35,317 bases of DNA, from contig JAUIGD010000015.1 in NCBI GenBank assembly GCA_030430255.1, positions 1 through 35,317 on the forward strand, in the 5' to 3' direction. Shown in pieces: positions 8,101 through 16,407 of the stretch; the first letter of the stretch is position 1; every line of letters begins with the position of its first letter. This stretch comes from Verrucomicrobiia bacterium (GTDB taxonomy: Bacteria > Verrucomicrobiota > Verrucomicrobiia > Verrucomicrobiales > DEV007). A program made the position numbers and the translations under genes. The notes under the pieces were generated by a model. The model was given only the letters and a program-made list of their open reading frames with translations. It was not told where the DNA came from and did not search any database.

Positions 8101-10183
8101 GCGCGCGCACCAGCGGATCCGGGTCCTCGGCGTGCAACGCATCGGCGGCGACGGCTGCGGCCTCGCGGCGGATGTTGTGGTTCTTGTCCGTGCGCAGCGC
8201 CCCGGCGACCGCGGCGTCTGCCAAACCGAGGTCGCGCAAGGCCCAGAGCGCGTGGACCCGCGCGTCGGCCCGGGCTTTGGCATCGCCCGCCAGCGCGCGC
8301 AGCTCCGGGCCGAGCGCCTTCGCGTCGCGGAAGACGATCTGCCGCCACGCGGCGCGCACCGCCCAGGTGGAGTCGGACTTCAGCTGCGCGACGAGCGCTG
8401 CGTCCGGCATCGCCGCGATGTCCGGGACGTCCCGCGCTGTCTGCGAGACGTGGCGCACGCGCCAGACGCGGCCGCGGGTCTTGTCGCGGTCCGGGTGCTT
8501 CCGCGGCACCTCGTTGTGCGAGATGATCTTGTTGTACCAGTCGGTGATGTAGAGGCAGCCGTCGGGACCGAAGCTGATCGCGATCGGTCGGAACCACTCG
8601 TCGTCACAGGTGAGGAAATCGTCGAGCCGCGTGTAATTTTCATCGCCGAGCTTCACGGCGTTGACCGTGCGCGTGATCGGGTTCGCGACGAACATGACGT
8701 CCTGCCACGGCGCGGGGAAGGTGCCGCTCGCGCTGTCGGAAAGAGCCAGCCCGGAGAGCCCGGTGCCGCCGAGTTTGAAGTCCGCGACCGGCGGCGCGAA
8801 GGGCGCGTAGGGTTTGAACTTCTGGTTGCCGATCCCCGGGTAGCTGGAGCCGACCTGGAACGGCACGACGGAGTAGTTCATGTCGTTCGCCTCCTGGATG
8901 AACATCTGCCCCTCGCGCCCGAGCACGAAGCCCCAGATGTTGTTCAAGCCGTAGGCGATGGTTTCAAAGCGGGACCCGTCCGGGCGGAAGCGGCCCATCT
9001 TGCAGTAGTCGAACGACACCGGCCCGTTGCCGCCGGCGACGACCTGCGAGCGGTTGAACGCACCCTGCGCCATCGCGATCCAACCGCCGGGCAACATCGT
9101 GAACTGGTGCGGCATGAGGTGCGAGTCCTGCACGCCGAAGCCCGTCACCAGCACCTCTTTCTTGTCGGCTTTCCCATCGCCGTCGGTGTCGTCGAGAAAC
9201 TGGATCTCGGGCCCCTGGCCGACGATGGCGCCATTTTTCCAAGGCAGCAGCCCCATCGGCATGGCCAGCCCCCCGGCGAAGGTGCGCGGGGTGTGCGGCC
9301 CCTTTCCGAGCGGCTCGTCGAACACGACCACGCGGTCGTTGCCGCCGTTCTTCCAAAGCGCCGCCGCCTGAGCCGGCGACTCGTTGGCATCGACCGGGTA
9401 GTCGGTGGCGGTGATCGCCCACATGCGCCCGGAGTCGTCGAACTGCACCGTGATCGGCTTCGGCAGGCCCGTCTCCTCGCTGGCCACGAGCTCGACCTCG
9501 TAGCCCGCGGGCACGTGGAATGTCTCCAGCTGTTCCGCCGGCGTCAGCGGCGATTCCCTGCGCTCGAACTCCTCGACGGTGATGTCTTTGAACTCGACCT
9601 TCGCCGCGCCGCCGGAGTGGATCTGGACGGCGAACTTCCCCTCGCGGGCGATCTTCGGGTCGCGCTCGATGTAATCGACGGTGAGGACGCCGTTGATCCA
9701 CAGCCGCGATCGCGCGCCCTCGCAGCGGATGACGTACTCGTTCCAATCGTCCCGCCGCACCGCCGGGCCGACCTCCGCGATGTCGCTCTGGGCGATGACG
9801 CGGTTGCGGCGGTGCTCGTCGTAGATGCAGCCCCACCACCCCGGATCACCGATGTCTGCCTGGTAGCCGCTGGCGTGCCCGTCCGGGCGTTCGGCCGAGC
9901 GGAACTGGATGCCGCTGTTGATCATGCCCGTCCCCGGGTCGCCCGTGAGGCGGAACCGACAGCGGAACTCGAAGTCGGCGTACGACCTCTCGGTGAACAG
10001 GAAGTAGTTGTGCGGGATCTTGGTCTCGCCGTCGCCGGCGGTGATCGCCCCGCCCTCGACGCGCCACCGCTCGGGGGTTTTCGAGGTCCAACCGGCGAGG
10101 GTCTCGCCGTCGAAGAGCGACACCGGAGCCGCTGCGGCGTGGATCCCGGCGGACAGGAGGAGCGTGGGCGCGAGGGCTTTCAT
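5150..10183 (-). CDS. DUF1080 / PVC beta-propeller / HEAT / LamG / cytochrome c / C-terminal propeller protein
   Basis: 1677 residues with a signal peptide at 1-18 (MKALAPTLLLSAGIHAAA). Domains in order: DUF1080 at about 20-210 (SLFDGETLAGW, NSGIQFRSAERPDG); the membrane-bound-dehydrogenase propeller at about 220-590 (HVPAGYEVELVASEETGLP, FDDSGRMWAITATDYP); HEAT-like helices at about 600-1020; a LamG/concanavalin-like module at about 1035-1195 (AGAFTVETWLRL, GAWTHYAVTR); and a c-type haem domain with C1257-L-S-C1260-H1261 and distal Met candidates. A second propeller of about 290 residues (from about 1385) has repeated LPDGNLLIAHARH / LPNGNYLVPH / LPNGNTIICSYG motifs. It is probably periplasmic and attached to electron transfer during carbohydrate oxidation. 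The Dabb gene starts 5' of it with only a 20-nt gap, so they probably form an operon. The LamG insertion and the propeller after the cytochrome make it longer than usual. Confidence 0.9.
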   Translation of the reverse strand: MKALAPTLLLSAGIHAAAAPVSLFDGETLAGWTSKTPERWRVEGGAITAGDGETKIPHNYFLFTERSYADFEFRCRFRLTGDPGTGMINSGIQFRSAERPDGHASGYQADIGDPGWWGCIYDEHRRNRVIAQSDIAEVGPAVRRDDWNEYVIRCEGARSRLWINGVLTVDYIERDPKIAREGKFAVQIHSGGAAKVEFKDITVEEFERRESPLTPAEQLETFHVPAGYEVELVASEETGLPKPITVQFDDSGRMWAITATDYPVDANESPAQAAALWKNGGNDRVVVFDEPLGKGPHTPRTFAGGLAMPMGLLPWKNGAIVGQGPEIQFLDDTDGDGKADKKEVLVTGFGVQDSHLMPHQFTMLPGGWIAMAQGAFNRSQVVAGGNGPVSFDYCKMGRFRPDGSRFETIAYGLNNIWGFVLGREGQMFIQEANDMNYSVVPFQVGSSYPGIGNQKFKPYAPFAPPVADFKLGGTGLSGLALSDSASGTFPAPWQDVMFVANPITRTVNAVKLGDENYTRLDDFLTCDDEWFRPIAISFGPDGCLYITDWYNKIISHNEVPRKHPDRDKTRGRVWRVRHVSQTARDVPDIAAMPDAALVAQLKSDSTWAVRAAWRQIVFRDAKALGPELRALAGDAKARADARVHALWALRDLGLADAAVAGALRTDKNHNIRREAAAVAADALHAEDPDPLVRAQAIRTLARGGAESIAALIAFAKPELKPDDAGAEVPWGGRHGKPLPPGAAYDRAFERYLVRAALERWPEELAAFLDAPAAEKLPAENRLFAALALPPALSTARFVRAWADIGRPPSDEELLLLLRGNADPGLAPIVAGLFADAAQAPNLMRATLRLGDRVDAQQVAGLLVPALKELAAAGGSEDLVLEMASAFRLGELRDEVLGILARESAPDPQKIAALNALDRIGAGGDPAVLALTKSPAPAVKLAALSSAGASGEKAAADAVVAAAGELPAPQRADLVDRLAGSANGVAVVLAAIEAGKVPTSGLTPEVLERMRTLRPDDARMTALWNTMAAKFPRVLKLGGAAADYAATGIDLAGAFTVETWLRLDPGISNADGILGRPGGADFNFFAESFRVYGGPGVGDLAVATRKAVPGAWTHYAVTRSARGEIHIYINGELDTPGSKRSGATWAGLNIGQTTPADAGTAGELMEFRVWDVERSADEIRANFDRRLLAADGLARAFPFGGDPRKLHGAAAISAVAEAPHLLDEAEAAREEERLAKFRAIAQQPGDAGRGRVLFKAVCLSCHTVAGEGAAAGPPLDGSGHRDLDSLLRAVLTPNAAVEPGYRAYRVETHDGRLAEGFMVKHDENGATVRLMGGVDMHFPQAEIRRARYLNRSFMVPGLFDGLAPQQVSDIITYIGTLKEDEAEPAPEKGTYGKQVSASGIRHSMLITGPKTVLVGEGGEVLWQVGENSRDGSVLPDGNLLIAHARHAREYTRDGEVVWEYTISEENGELERATRLAGGVTMVVELGKKPQVLEVDRDGKVLVAVPLQPETDNQHMQTRMARKLPNGNYLVPHLLAFAVKEYTPDGEVVRTIRTDLEELGGRAAENWPFTAIPLEGGNVLVNLTHGNKTVEFDPEGKVVWRADNTTNPGLFADPCGAQRLPNGNTIICSYGQRDAEKPRIFELTPDKEVVWEFCHPEAGAHEVHIVSTNGEPIPGEPLR

Positions 10184-10203
10184 CGGGGGTTCCGGTCGGG
10201 GGT

Positions 10204-10509
10204 TCAGGCCACGTCGAAATCGAACACCACCACCCGCTCGAGGCAGGGCACCACGATCTCCTTGACCCGCTCATGTTCGGGGTGCGGCAGGTAGGCGTCG
10301 CGCGACTCCGGGCTGTCGAAGGTCATGATGAAGCCGTGCGTGAAGCCGTCGTTCATGCCCTCCGAACTCTTGTAGGGCCCGTGGATCATCTCGAGCAGGC
10401 CGGGGATCTTGCCGACCATGCCGACCATCTCCCTGAAACACGTATCGATCTGCGCCTGGTCGACGCCGTCTTTGAACTGGAAAACTCCGTAATGTTTGAC
10501 TTGAGGCAT
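10204..10509 (-). CDS. Dabb (stress-responsive alpha/beta-barrel) domain protein
   Basis: 101 residues, the full length of a single Dabb domain. I chose the ATG at 10509-10507 (MPQVKHYGVFQFKDG) because the domain begins there; an upstream in-frame start at 10581 only adds unconserved sequence. Family features are the V-K-H-x-x-x-F-x-F-K first strand, a helix with FREMVGMVGKIPGL, the GPYKSSEGMNDGFTHGFIM strand pair and the HPEHERVKEIVVPCLERVVV end. Dabb proteins are small dimeric ferredoxin-like barrels, some of which are cyclases or decarboxylases (olivetolic acid cyclase type) and many of which have no known reaction. In PVC bacteria they often sit beside DUF1080 genes. Here the stop is 20 nt before the 1677-residue protein's start. 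The 215-nt gap upstream is a divergent promoter region shared with the PEP-CTERM gene. Confidence 0.88.
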   Translation of the reverse strand: MPQVKHYGVFQFKDGVDQAQIDTCFREMVGMVGKIPGLLEMIHGPYKSSEGMNDGFTHGFIMTFDSPESRDAYLPHPEHERVKEIVVPCLERVVVFDFDVA

Positions 10510-10724
10510 AGCGCGCAACGGTGCTGCCGCTGCCCACGCAATGCCATGGGTTTTCGCCACGCCGGGATATGGGTTTTCCACACGGCATGCGAGATGCCCA
10601 CGCCAACATACTCAATCTCCACCAAACCGGCGCCCGCCCCGCATTTTTCATGGCTTTGGTCTTGTCCCGCCCGGCCGCGATCGCTATCAAGGCGGTTTCA
10701 AGTTTTCCTAATCCACGGTTTCCG

Positions 10725-12062
10725 ATGAAGCACTCCCCTCTTCTCCCCTCGCTGGCGGCCCTCGCCCTGCTGGGTTCCGCGAGCCCCGGCGCCGAGCTGC
10801 TCGGCCTCTATGATTTCGAAGGCGACTTCGACGACAGCTCCACCGCCGGCAACAACCCGACCGCCGTCAATCCGAACGTCGGCTTCGTCCCGGGCTTCGG
10901 CGGCGGCCAGGCGGCCGACTTCGATCCCGCCTCCACGGGCATCGGCATCAACCTGCCGATCGACCTCAACACCGCGGTGAACCCGGACCTCACCATCGGC
11001 GCCTGGGTCAACGCCGACGCGGTCGCCAACAGCTCCCCCTTCGGCGGTGACGACGGCGGCTGGGACCGCGGCCTCTCGACGGCGGGCTTCGGCACGACCT
11101 GGGGTGTGTCGAACGGCAACATCTACAACTCCGGCCTCCCGGTCGGCGGCGGCTGGCAGTTCTTGGCGGTGACCTTCCGCAACAACATCATGACCGTCAA
11201 TGTCGACGGGGCGACCTTCACCCACGCCGGCTTCCCCGGCCCTTCCGCCCACACCGGGATCTCCGTGGGCTCGCTCAACCCCGGGGCGACCACCCACCCG
11301 TTCAGCGGCGCCATCGACAACTTCTTCGTCTACGACTCCGCGCTCACCGCGAAGCAGCTCGAGGCGATCCGGACCAACGGCATCAGCGCCATCACCCAGA
11401 CCAACGACGCCAACGTCGGCGCGCGCACGGTGCAGAACACCTGGGATTTCGAATCCGGTGACCTGACGGGCTGGACCGTCCTCGCCGCCGGCGTCCCCGG
11501 CTCCAACAATGTCTTCTCCTCAGGCGGGCAGCCTGCCAACACCACCGACGGCGATAGCGCCAATATCAACGCTACCGCCGAAGGCTCATTTTACGTCCGC
11601 ACCTGGGATGGCCAAGCCGGCGGCCTCGGCCTCAGCGACGAGCCCACCGGCGTCATCCGCAGCGACGAGTTCGTCCTCGGACCGAACGCGGAGTTCGAGT
11701 TCCTCGTCGGCGGCGGCAGCCACGCTTGGACGGGTGATCCGGACGACGCCACACTGGCCGACAACATCACCGCCTTCAATTTGGAGCGCGAGGTGGCGCC
11801 CGGCGACTGGGAGGTCATTTTCACCGCCAGCGGCAACGGCAGCCCCGACGACGGTAACTTCTTCCGCGACGGCTTCTGGGATGCCGGCCTGTTCGAGGGC
11901 GAGACCGTCCGCCTCGGCATCTACGACACCCATCAGGGCGCATGGGGGCACATCGACGTCGACAACATCCGCTACTCGACCGCGCTGACCATCCCCGAGC
12001 CGGCCGTCGCCTCGCTGCTCGGCCTGATCGGTGTCGGCCTCATGTTCCGGCGCCGCCGCTGA
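10725..12062 (+). CDS. LamG-like PEP-CTERM sorting-domain protein
   Basis: 445 residues from the ATG at 10725 (MKHSPLLPSLAALALLGSAS, a signal peptide ending near residue 23). An upstream in-frame start at 10521 would bury the signal peptide, so I rejected it. Residues about 25-200 are a LamG/concanavalin module (LGLYDFEGDFDDSS, LTIGAWVNAD, FSGAIDNFFVYDSALTAKQL). Residues about 225-420 form a jelly-roll ending HQGAWGHIDVDNIRYS, which resembles the [13 protein letters not shown] domain of the PVC-type protein at 109-3347. The C-terminus, IPEPAVASLLGLIGVG followed by LMFRRRR, is a canonical PEP-CTERM tail: PEP, a hydrophobic span and an arginine cluster, processed by exosortase. It is thus a surface or exopolysaccharide-associated protein, monocistronic, with its own terminator at 12088-12123. 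Confidence 0.92.
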   Translation: MKHSPLLPSLAALALLGSASPGAELLGLYDFEGDFDDSSTAGNNPTAVNPNVGFVPGFGGGQAADFDPASTGIGINLPIDLNTAVNPDLTIGAWVNADAVANSSPFGGDDGGWDRGLSTAGFGTTWGVSNGNIYNSGLPVGGGWQFLAVTFRNNIMTVNVDGATFTHAGFPGPSAHTGISVGSLNPGATTHPFSGAIDNFFVYDSALTAKQLEAIRTNGISAITQTNDANVGARTVQNTWDFESGDLTGWTVLAAGVPGSNNVFSSGGQPANTTDGDSANINATAEGSFYVRTWDGQAGGLGLSDEPTGVIRSDEFVLGPNAEFEFLVGGGSHAWTGDPDDATLADNITAFNLEREVAPGDWEVIFTASGNGSPDDGNFFRDGFWDAGLFEGETVRLGIYDTHQGAWGHIDVDNIRYSTALTIPEPAVASLLGLIGVGLMFRRRR

Positions 12063-12087
12063 GGGCGAACCGACTCGACCGCTTTCG

Positions 12088-12123
12088 AACGGGCACCGCG
12101 CGAGAGCCGGTGCCCGTTTTGGT
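12088..12123 (+). terminator. Rho-independent terminator of the PEP-CTERM gene
   Basis: An 11-bp perfect stem, AACGGGCACCG (12088-12098) with CGGTGCCCGTT (12108-12118), has a 9-nt loop and is followed by a T-rich tail (TTGGTTT). It starts 26 nt past the stop codon. Confidence 0.85.
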
Positions 12124-12185
12124 TTCCAGCCAGGCCCGCCGGGCTTGCCAAACGGCCGCGCGCCGGTCATCCTCGCCTCCGCGCC

Positions 12186-15100
12186 ATGTGCACCCCCGCC
12201 CGCCTCCCCCTCGCCGCCGGCCTGCTCGCCGCATCGGCATGGGGCGCGATCGCCGCCGAACCGGTCTTGCGCGGCGCCGGCTCCTTCCGCTTCGACCCGC
12301 GCCTCGAAGAGCTCTTCGAGACCATCGACCCCGCCAAGGCCGGCTGGGAAAGCGAGGTGTTCCACGACGGGGCGAAGGGGCAGCTGCACCACCTCTGCGA
12401 GGCCATCGAGTCCGCCCCCGCGCTGACCGCGGAGGCCGTCGCGGCCTGCGTCGCGGAGGGCGCGACCGCGACCGGCTTCGACCGCGGCTCGCAGACCACG
12501 CGCTCCCAGTTCGACGGCAGCGGCCTGGCCGTGCGCCGCTTCGAGCGCTCCGAAGACGCCGCCCCCCTCCCCCTCGCCGGCGCGCTCGACTCCGCCTTCG
12601 CGGCGATCAAAGGCGGTCCGGACGCGCGCCACGCAATCAAGATCGAGAGCGTCGAGCTCGCCCCCGACGGCACCTCCGCCGCGACCCAGCTCCGCGTGCA
12701 GTTCTGCTGCGACCGCGGCGGGGGGGCGCGGGCACAAATCAACCACCGCTGGACCGCGACCTGGTCGCGCCCCGCCGGCGGCGCGCCGCCGCGGATCACC
12801 GCGCTGGCCTTGATCGACGGCTCCGAGGTGATCCCCGACTCCGCCGACCAATCCGTGCCGGCGCCCGACCGGCTCGCCTTCGCCGACGCCACCGTCGCCC
12901 TGCTCGGCGACAACCCCTGTTTCGCCGCCCAGCTCGCGCCGCCCTACGACCACTGGCGCGCGCGCAGCGACCGCCTGATGGGCACCGACTTCACCAGCAA
13001 CCAGGGGGTCGCGCTCGGCGACGCCGACGGCGACGGGCTCGACGAGCTGTTCCTCTCGCAGCCCGGCGGCCTGCCGAACAAGCTCTTCCGCCACCTCCCC
13101 GACGGGCGCGCCGAGGACATCAGCGCCGCCTGCGGGCTCGACTACCTCGACTTCACCCGCACCGCGCTGTTCGTCGACTTCGACAACGACGGCGACCAGG
13201 ACCTCGTCGTCGGCCTCTCATGGCACCTCATCTTCATCCGCAACGACGGCCCCGCCGCGGGCGGCGGCGTCCGCTTCACCCCGCGCTTCCGCGCCGCCTG
13301 CCCAGGCATGGTCTACGCGCTGGCCGCCGCCGACTACGACGGCGACGGCGACGTCGACCTCTACGCCAGCGGCCGCTACGCCGACGACTCCCTGGCCAGC
13401 GAGCGGCAGGTGCTCGGCATCCCCGTGCCCTACCACGACGCCAACAACGGCGGCCGCAGCTCGCTCTGGCGAAACGAGGGCGAGCTCGTCTTCAAAGACG
13501 TCACCGCCGAGGTCGGGCTCGACCAGAACAACACCCGCTTCACCCTCGCGGCGGCGTGGGAGGACTACGACGGCGACGGCGACCAGGACCTCTACGTCGC
13601 CAACGACTTCGGCCGCAACAATCTCTATCGAAACGATGGAGGCAAATTCACCGACGCCGCGGCGGCGGCGGGAGTCGAGGACATCGGCGCCGGCATGTCG
13701 GCGAGCTGGGGCGACTACGACGGCGACGGGTTGCCCGACCTCTACGTCGCCAACATGTACTCCAGCGCCGGCCACCGGATCGCCTCGCAGGCGCGCTTCA
13801 TGGAGGGCGCCGACCCGCGCACCGCCGCCGCCTTCCTGCGCCACGCGCGCGGCAACTCCCTGTTCCGCAACCGCGGCGACGGCACCTTCGAGGACACCAC
13901 CATGGCCGCCGGCGTCAACATGGGCCGCTGGGCCTGGAGCTCCCTGTTCGCCGACCTCGACAACGACGGCCGCCGCGACCTGATCGTCGCCAACGGCTTC
14001 ATCAGCGCCGAGGGCACCGACGACTTGTGAAGCTTCAACTGGCGGCAGGTCGTGTCGCTCTCCCCCTCCGGCGCCGACCCCGACGGCTCGCTCTTCTCCT
14101 ACCGGCGCGGCTGGTCGGCCATCAACACCCTGCTCGACAAGGGCGCCTCGCTCAGCGGCGGCGAGCGGCACTGCGCCTACCTCAACCTCGGCGACGGCAC
14201 CTTCGCCGACGTCTCGTCGGCGGCGGGGATCGACTTCCCCGACGACGGTCGCTCGCTGGCGCTCGGCGACTGGGACTGCGACGGCGACACCGACCTCTTC
14301 TTCACCAACCGCACCGCCCCGCGGCTGCGCTTCCTGCTCAACGAATCGCGCGGCGACAACCGCTTCGTCGCGATCAAATTGACCGGGACAAGGTGCAACC
14401 GCGACGCCATCGGCGCCCGCCTCGAACTGGCGGTCCGCGACGGGGCGGAGGCCCGGACCTCCGTCGCGACCGTCCGCGCCGGCGACGGCTTCCTCGCCCA
14501 GTCGAGCAAGTGGGTCCACTTCGGCCTCGGCGCCGCGACCGGGATCGAGAAACTCACCGTGCGCTGGCCGGGCGGCGACGTCGAGCAGCACCCCTTACCG
14601 GAAGCAAACGCCTTCTACACCCTCACCCAGGGCGGCGCCCCGGAGCGCTGGACGCCGCCGGGCAAGCCGAAACTCCAACCCTCACCGTTCACCCCGCCGC
14701 CCGCCGAGGAGTCGATCCGCGTCTTCATGCCCGCCCGGGTGCCGATGCCGAACGCGCGCTGGACGGACCTCGACGGCGCCGGGCACGACCTCGTCGGGGG
14801 CGGGGGGGGACCGCGTTTGGTGAACCTCTGGGCCGCTTGGTGCGCCCCCTGCCTCGCCGAACTCGCCGAGTGGACCGCCGCCGCCGAGCAGCTCCGGGCG
14901 CTCGGTTTGGACATCGTCGCCCTCGCCGTCGACGGCATCGATGACGACGGGCGCAGCACCGAAGCCGACGCCCGCGCCAAGATCGCCGAGCTGGGGTTCC
15001 CCTTCCGGGCGGGCTTCGCCGACGAACCCCTGCTCGAGCGCATGGAGATCGTCGCCGACGCGCTCATCGACAAGCACAACTCCCTCCCCGTCCCGACCAG

Positions 15101-16097
15101 CTTCCTGCTCGATGCGCAGGGCGAGGTCGCCGCGATCTACAAAGGCAAGGTCGCGCTCGAGCAGCTCGCCCGCGACGTGCGGGCGCTCGCCGCCCCGCCC
15201 GGCGACTGGCGCTTCTTCGCCACCCCCTTCCGCGGCCGTTGGATCCAGAGCCCGCCTCAGGCCTCGCCCTCGGAGCTGGTCACCAACTTCGTCACCCTCG
15301 GCGACACCGCCGACGCTGAGGACTACCTCGCGCGCTGGGTCGAGGCCCGCGCGCCGACCCCGGGCCGCGACGGGCAGGTCGCCGAAGCGTACTACGCCGT
15401 CGCCGGCGCCTACCGCAGCGCCGGCGACCTCCCGGCGGCGATCGCGAACTACCGCGAGGCGCTCAAGTACTCGCCGCGCCAGCCCAGCATCCACACCGAC
15501 CTCGGCATCGCCCTCGTGCAGACGAAGCGCCCCGACCTGGCCATCCCGCACTTCAGCTCGGCGGTCGCCTCCAACCCCAACGACGTCGACACCCGCCGCC
15601 GGCTCGTGCTCGCCATGGTCTCCGCCCGCCGCGCCGCCGACGCCCTGCCACACCTCGAAGCCCTGTTGGCCGGAGCACCGGACGACCCCACCGGCCAGCT
15701 CCTCTACGCCAAATCGCTCAAGAGCCACGGCCGCGCCGCGGATGCCGTCACCGCCTACCGCAGGGCTCTCGACCTCCAACCCGGCTGGCCTTTGGCGGCC
15801 AACGAACTCGCCTGGACCCTCGCCACCCACCCCGACGAGTCGGTCCGCGACGGCGCCGAGGCGCTGCGCTTGGCGAAGATCGCAGACGCGGCCACCGGCG
15901 GCTCCGAACCGGCCGTCCTCGACACCCTCGCCGCCGCCCAAGCCGAAGCCGGCCTGCTCGACGAAGCCAAGGCCACCGCCGCCCGCGCGATCGAACTCGC
16001 CGAGGCCAAAGGGCAGACCGGCCTCGCCTCGCTGCTGAAAACCCGTCGCGCGGCCTACGAGTCGGGCGCGGCCTTCCGCGAGGGCACGGATCGCTGA
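12186..16097 (+). CDS. candidate selenoprotein: FG-GAP/VCBS – ASPIC/UnbV – thioredoxin – TPR fusion (TGA at 14028-14030 read as Sec615)
   Basis: A single frame of 1304 codons begins at ATG 12186 with a signal peptide (MCTPARLPLAAGLLAASA). Its one internal stop is TGA at codon 615, in DDL-U-SFNWRQVV. Seven calcium-binding-type FG-GAP/VCBS turns lie on both sides of it (for example DYDGDGDQDLYVAND before, DWDCDGDTDLFFTN after), so the propeller needs both halves. ASPIC/UnbV spans about 725-815 (IGARLELAVRDG, VRWPGGDVEQ). A TlpA/AhpC-like thioredoxin domain spans about 855-1000 with W-C886-A-P-C889, and TPRs span about 1055-1270. A bSECIS-like hairpin follows the TGA. The protein should act in the periplasm, perhaps in redox chemistry or protein thiol handling. 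Alternatives: a nonsense change of TGG (Trp) or a sequencing error. Gene callers will split it at 14030 and start the second part at GTG 14052. No selA/B/C/D gene is in the window. Confidence 0.72.
14041..14059 (+). promoter_or_regulatory. bSECIS-like stem-loop downstream of the in-frame TGA
   Basis: GCGGCA (14042-14047) pairs with TGTCGC (14053-14058), including one G·U, and an outer G14041·U14059 can add to it. The loop is GGUCG. The GGU of the loop begins 17 nt after the TGA; in E. coli fdhF the GGUCU loop lies 18 nt after its UGA, and bacterial SECIS apical loops are generally reported at roughly 16-37 nt. The stem-loop overlaps the GTG at 14052 that gene callers would pick as a restart. 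The assignment rests on this visual fold only. Confidence 0.6.
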
Positions 16098-16124
16098 GGG
16101 AGGGGCACGCACCCCAGAGAAAAC

Positions 16125-16155
16125 ATAGCAGACAACTAGTATAGTTGTGTGCTAT
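16125..16155. promoter_or_regulatory. 31-bp palindromic operator candidate for the XRE regulator
   Basis: Arms ATAGCAGACAACTA (16125-16138) and TAGTTGTGTGCTAT (16142-16155) are reverse complements except at one position, with a 3-nt spacer. It is strikingly A/T-rich for this genome and sits directly before the XRE gene. A TATAGT -10 candidate (16140-16145) lies inside it, so binding by the regulator would block transcription. Autoregulation is inferred. Confidence 0.72.
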
Positions 16156-16164
16156 CTTTCGACT

Positions 16165-16407
16165 GTGGAGATCCACGAGCAGATCCGCAGAGTCCGCAAA
16201 GAGCAAAAGATGACCCAAGCTACGTTGGCCGATGAGGCTGACACCAAGGCGGCCGTCATCTGGCAGATCGAGAACGGCGTCATGCACCCGAGCCGCCCGA
16301 TGCTCCACCGCATCGCCGAAGCCCTCGGGCACCGCTACCAGGAGACCCTAGTCCCCAAGGAATCCACAGAACCCGACCCATCCAATCCGAAACACCCACG
16401 ACCATGA
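16165..16407 (+). CDS. small XRE-family helix-turn-helix regulator
   Basis: 80 residues from the GTG at 16165. The core is a Cro/CI-type HTH_3 domain: EIHEQIRRVRKEQKMTQATL, then ADEADTKAAVIWQIENG and a third/fourth helix pair with RPMLHRIAEALG. The tail is short and polar, with no ligand-binding or protease domain, so it is probably a simple dimeric DNA-binding protein. A GTG at 16147 is also in frame, but it lies inside the palindrome and likely upstream of the transcription start. The 16165 start gives the usual XRE N-terminus. Its TGA overlaps the ATG of the next gene (ATGA at 16404-16407), so the two are translationally coupled. It most likely represses its own two-gene operon through the palindrome. 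Antitoxin-like or phage-like origins are possible but not shown. Confidence 0.8.
   Translation: MEIHEQIRRVRKEQKMTQATLADEADTKAAVIWQIENGVMHPSRPMLHRIAEALGHRYQETLVPKESTEPDPSNPKHPRP

Noticed and set aside
5198-10294. 1698-codon plus-strand frame opposite the large PVC-type gene
   Set aside because: It is the antisense of a gene with clear domains. Long antisense frames are expected at this GC content, and its residues are Arg/Ala/Val/Gly-rich with no motif.
14031-16097. Second half of the FG-GAP protein as an independent gene starting at GTG 14052
   Set aside because: It would begin in the middle of a propeller without a signal peptide and with no ribosome-binding site, and it is in the same frame as the first half with only 21 nt between them. 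Read-through at the TGA explains it better.
16147-16407. GTG at 16147 as the start of the XRE regulator
   Set aside because: It lies inside the palindrome and upstream of the likely transcription start; the GTG at 16165 gives the normal family N-terminus. It cannot be fully excluded.
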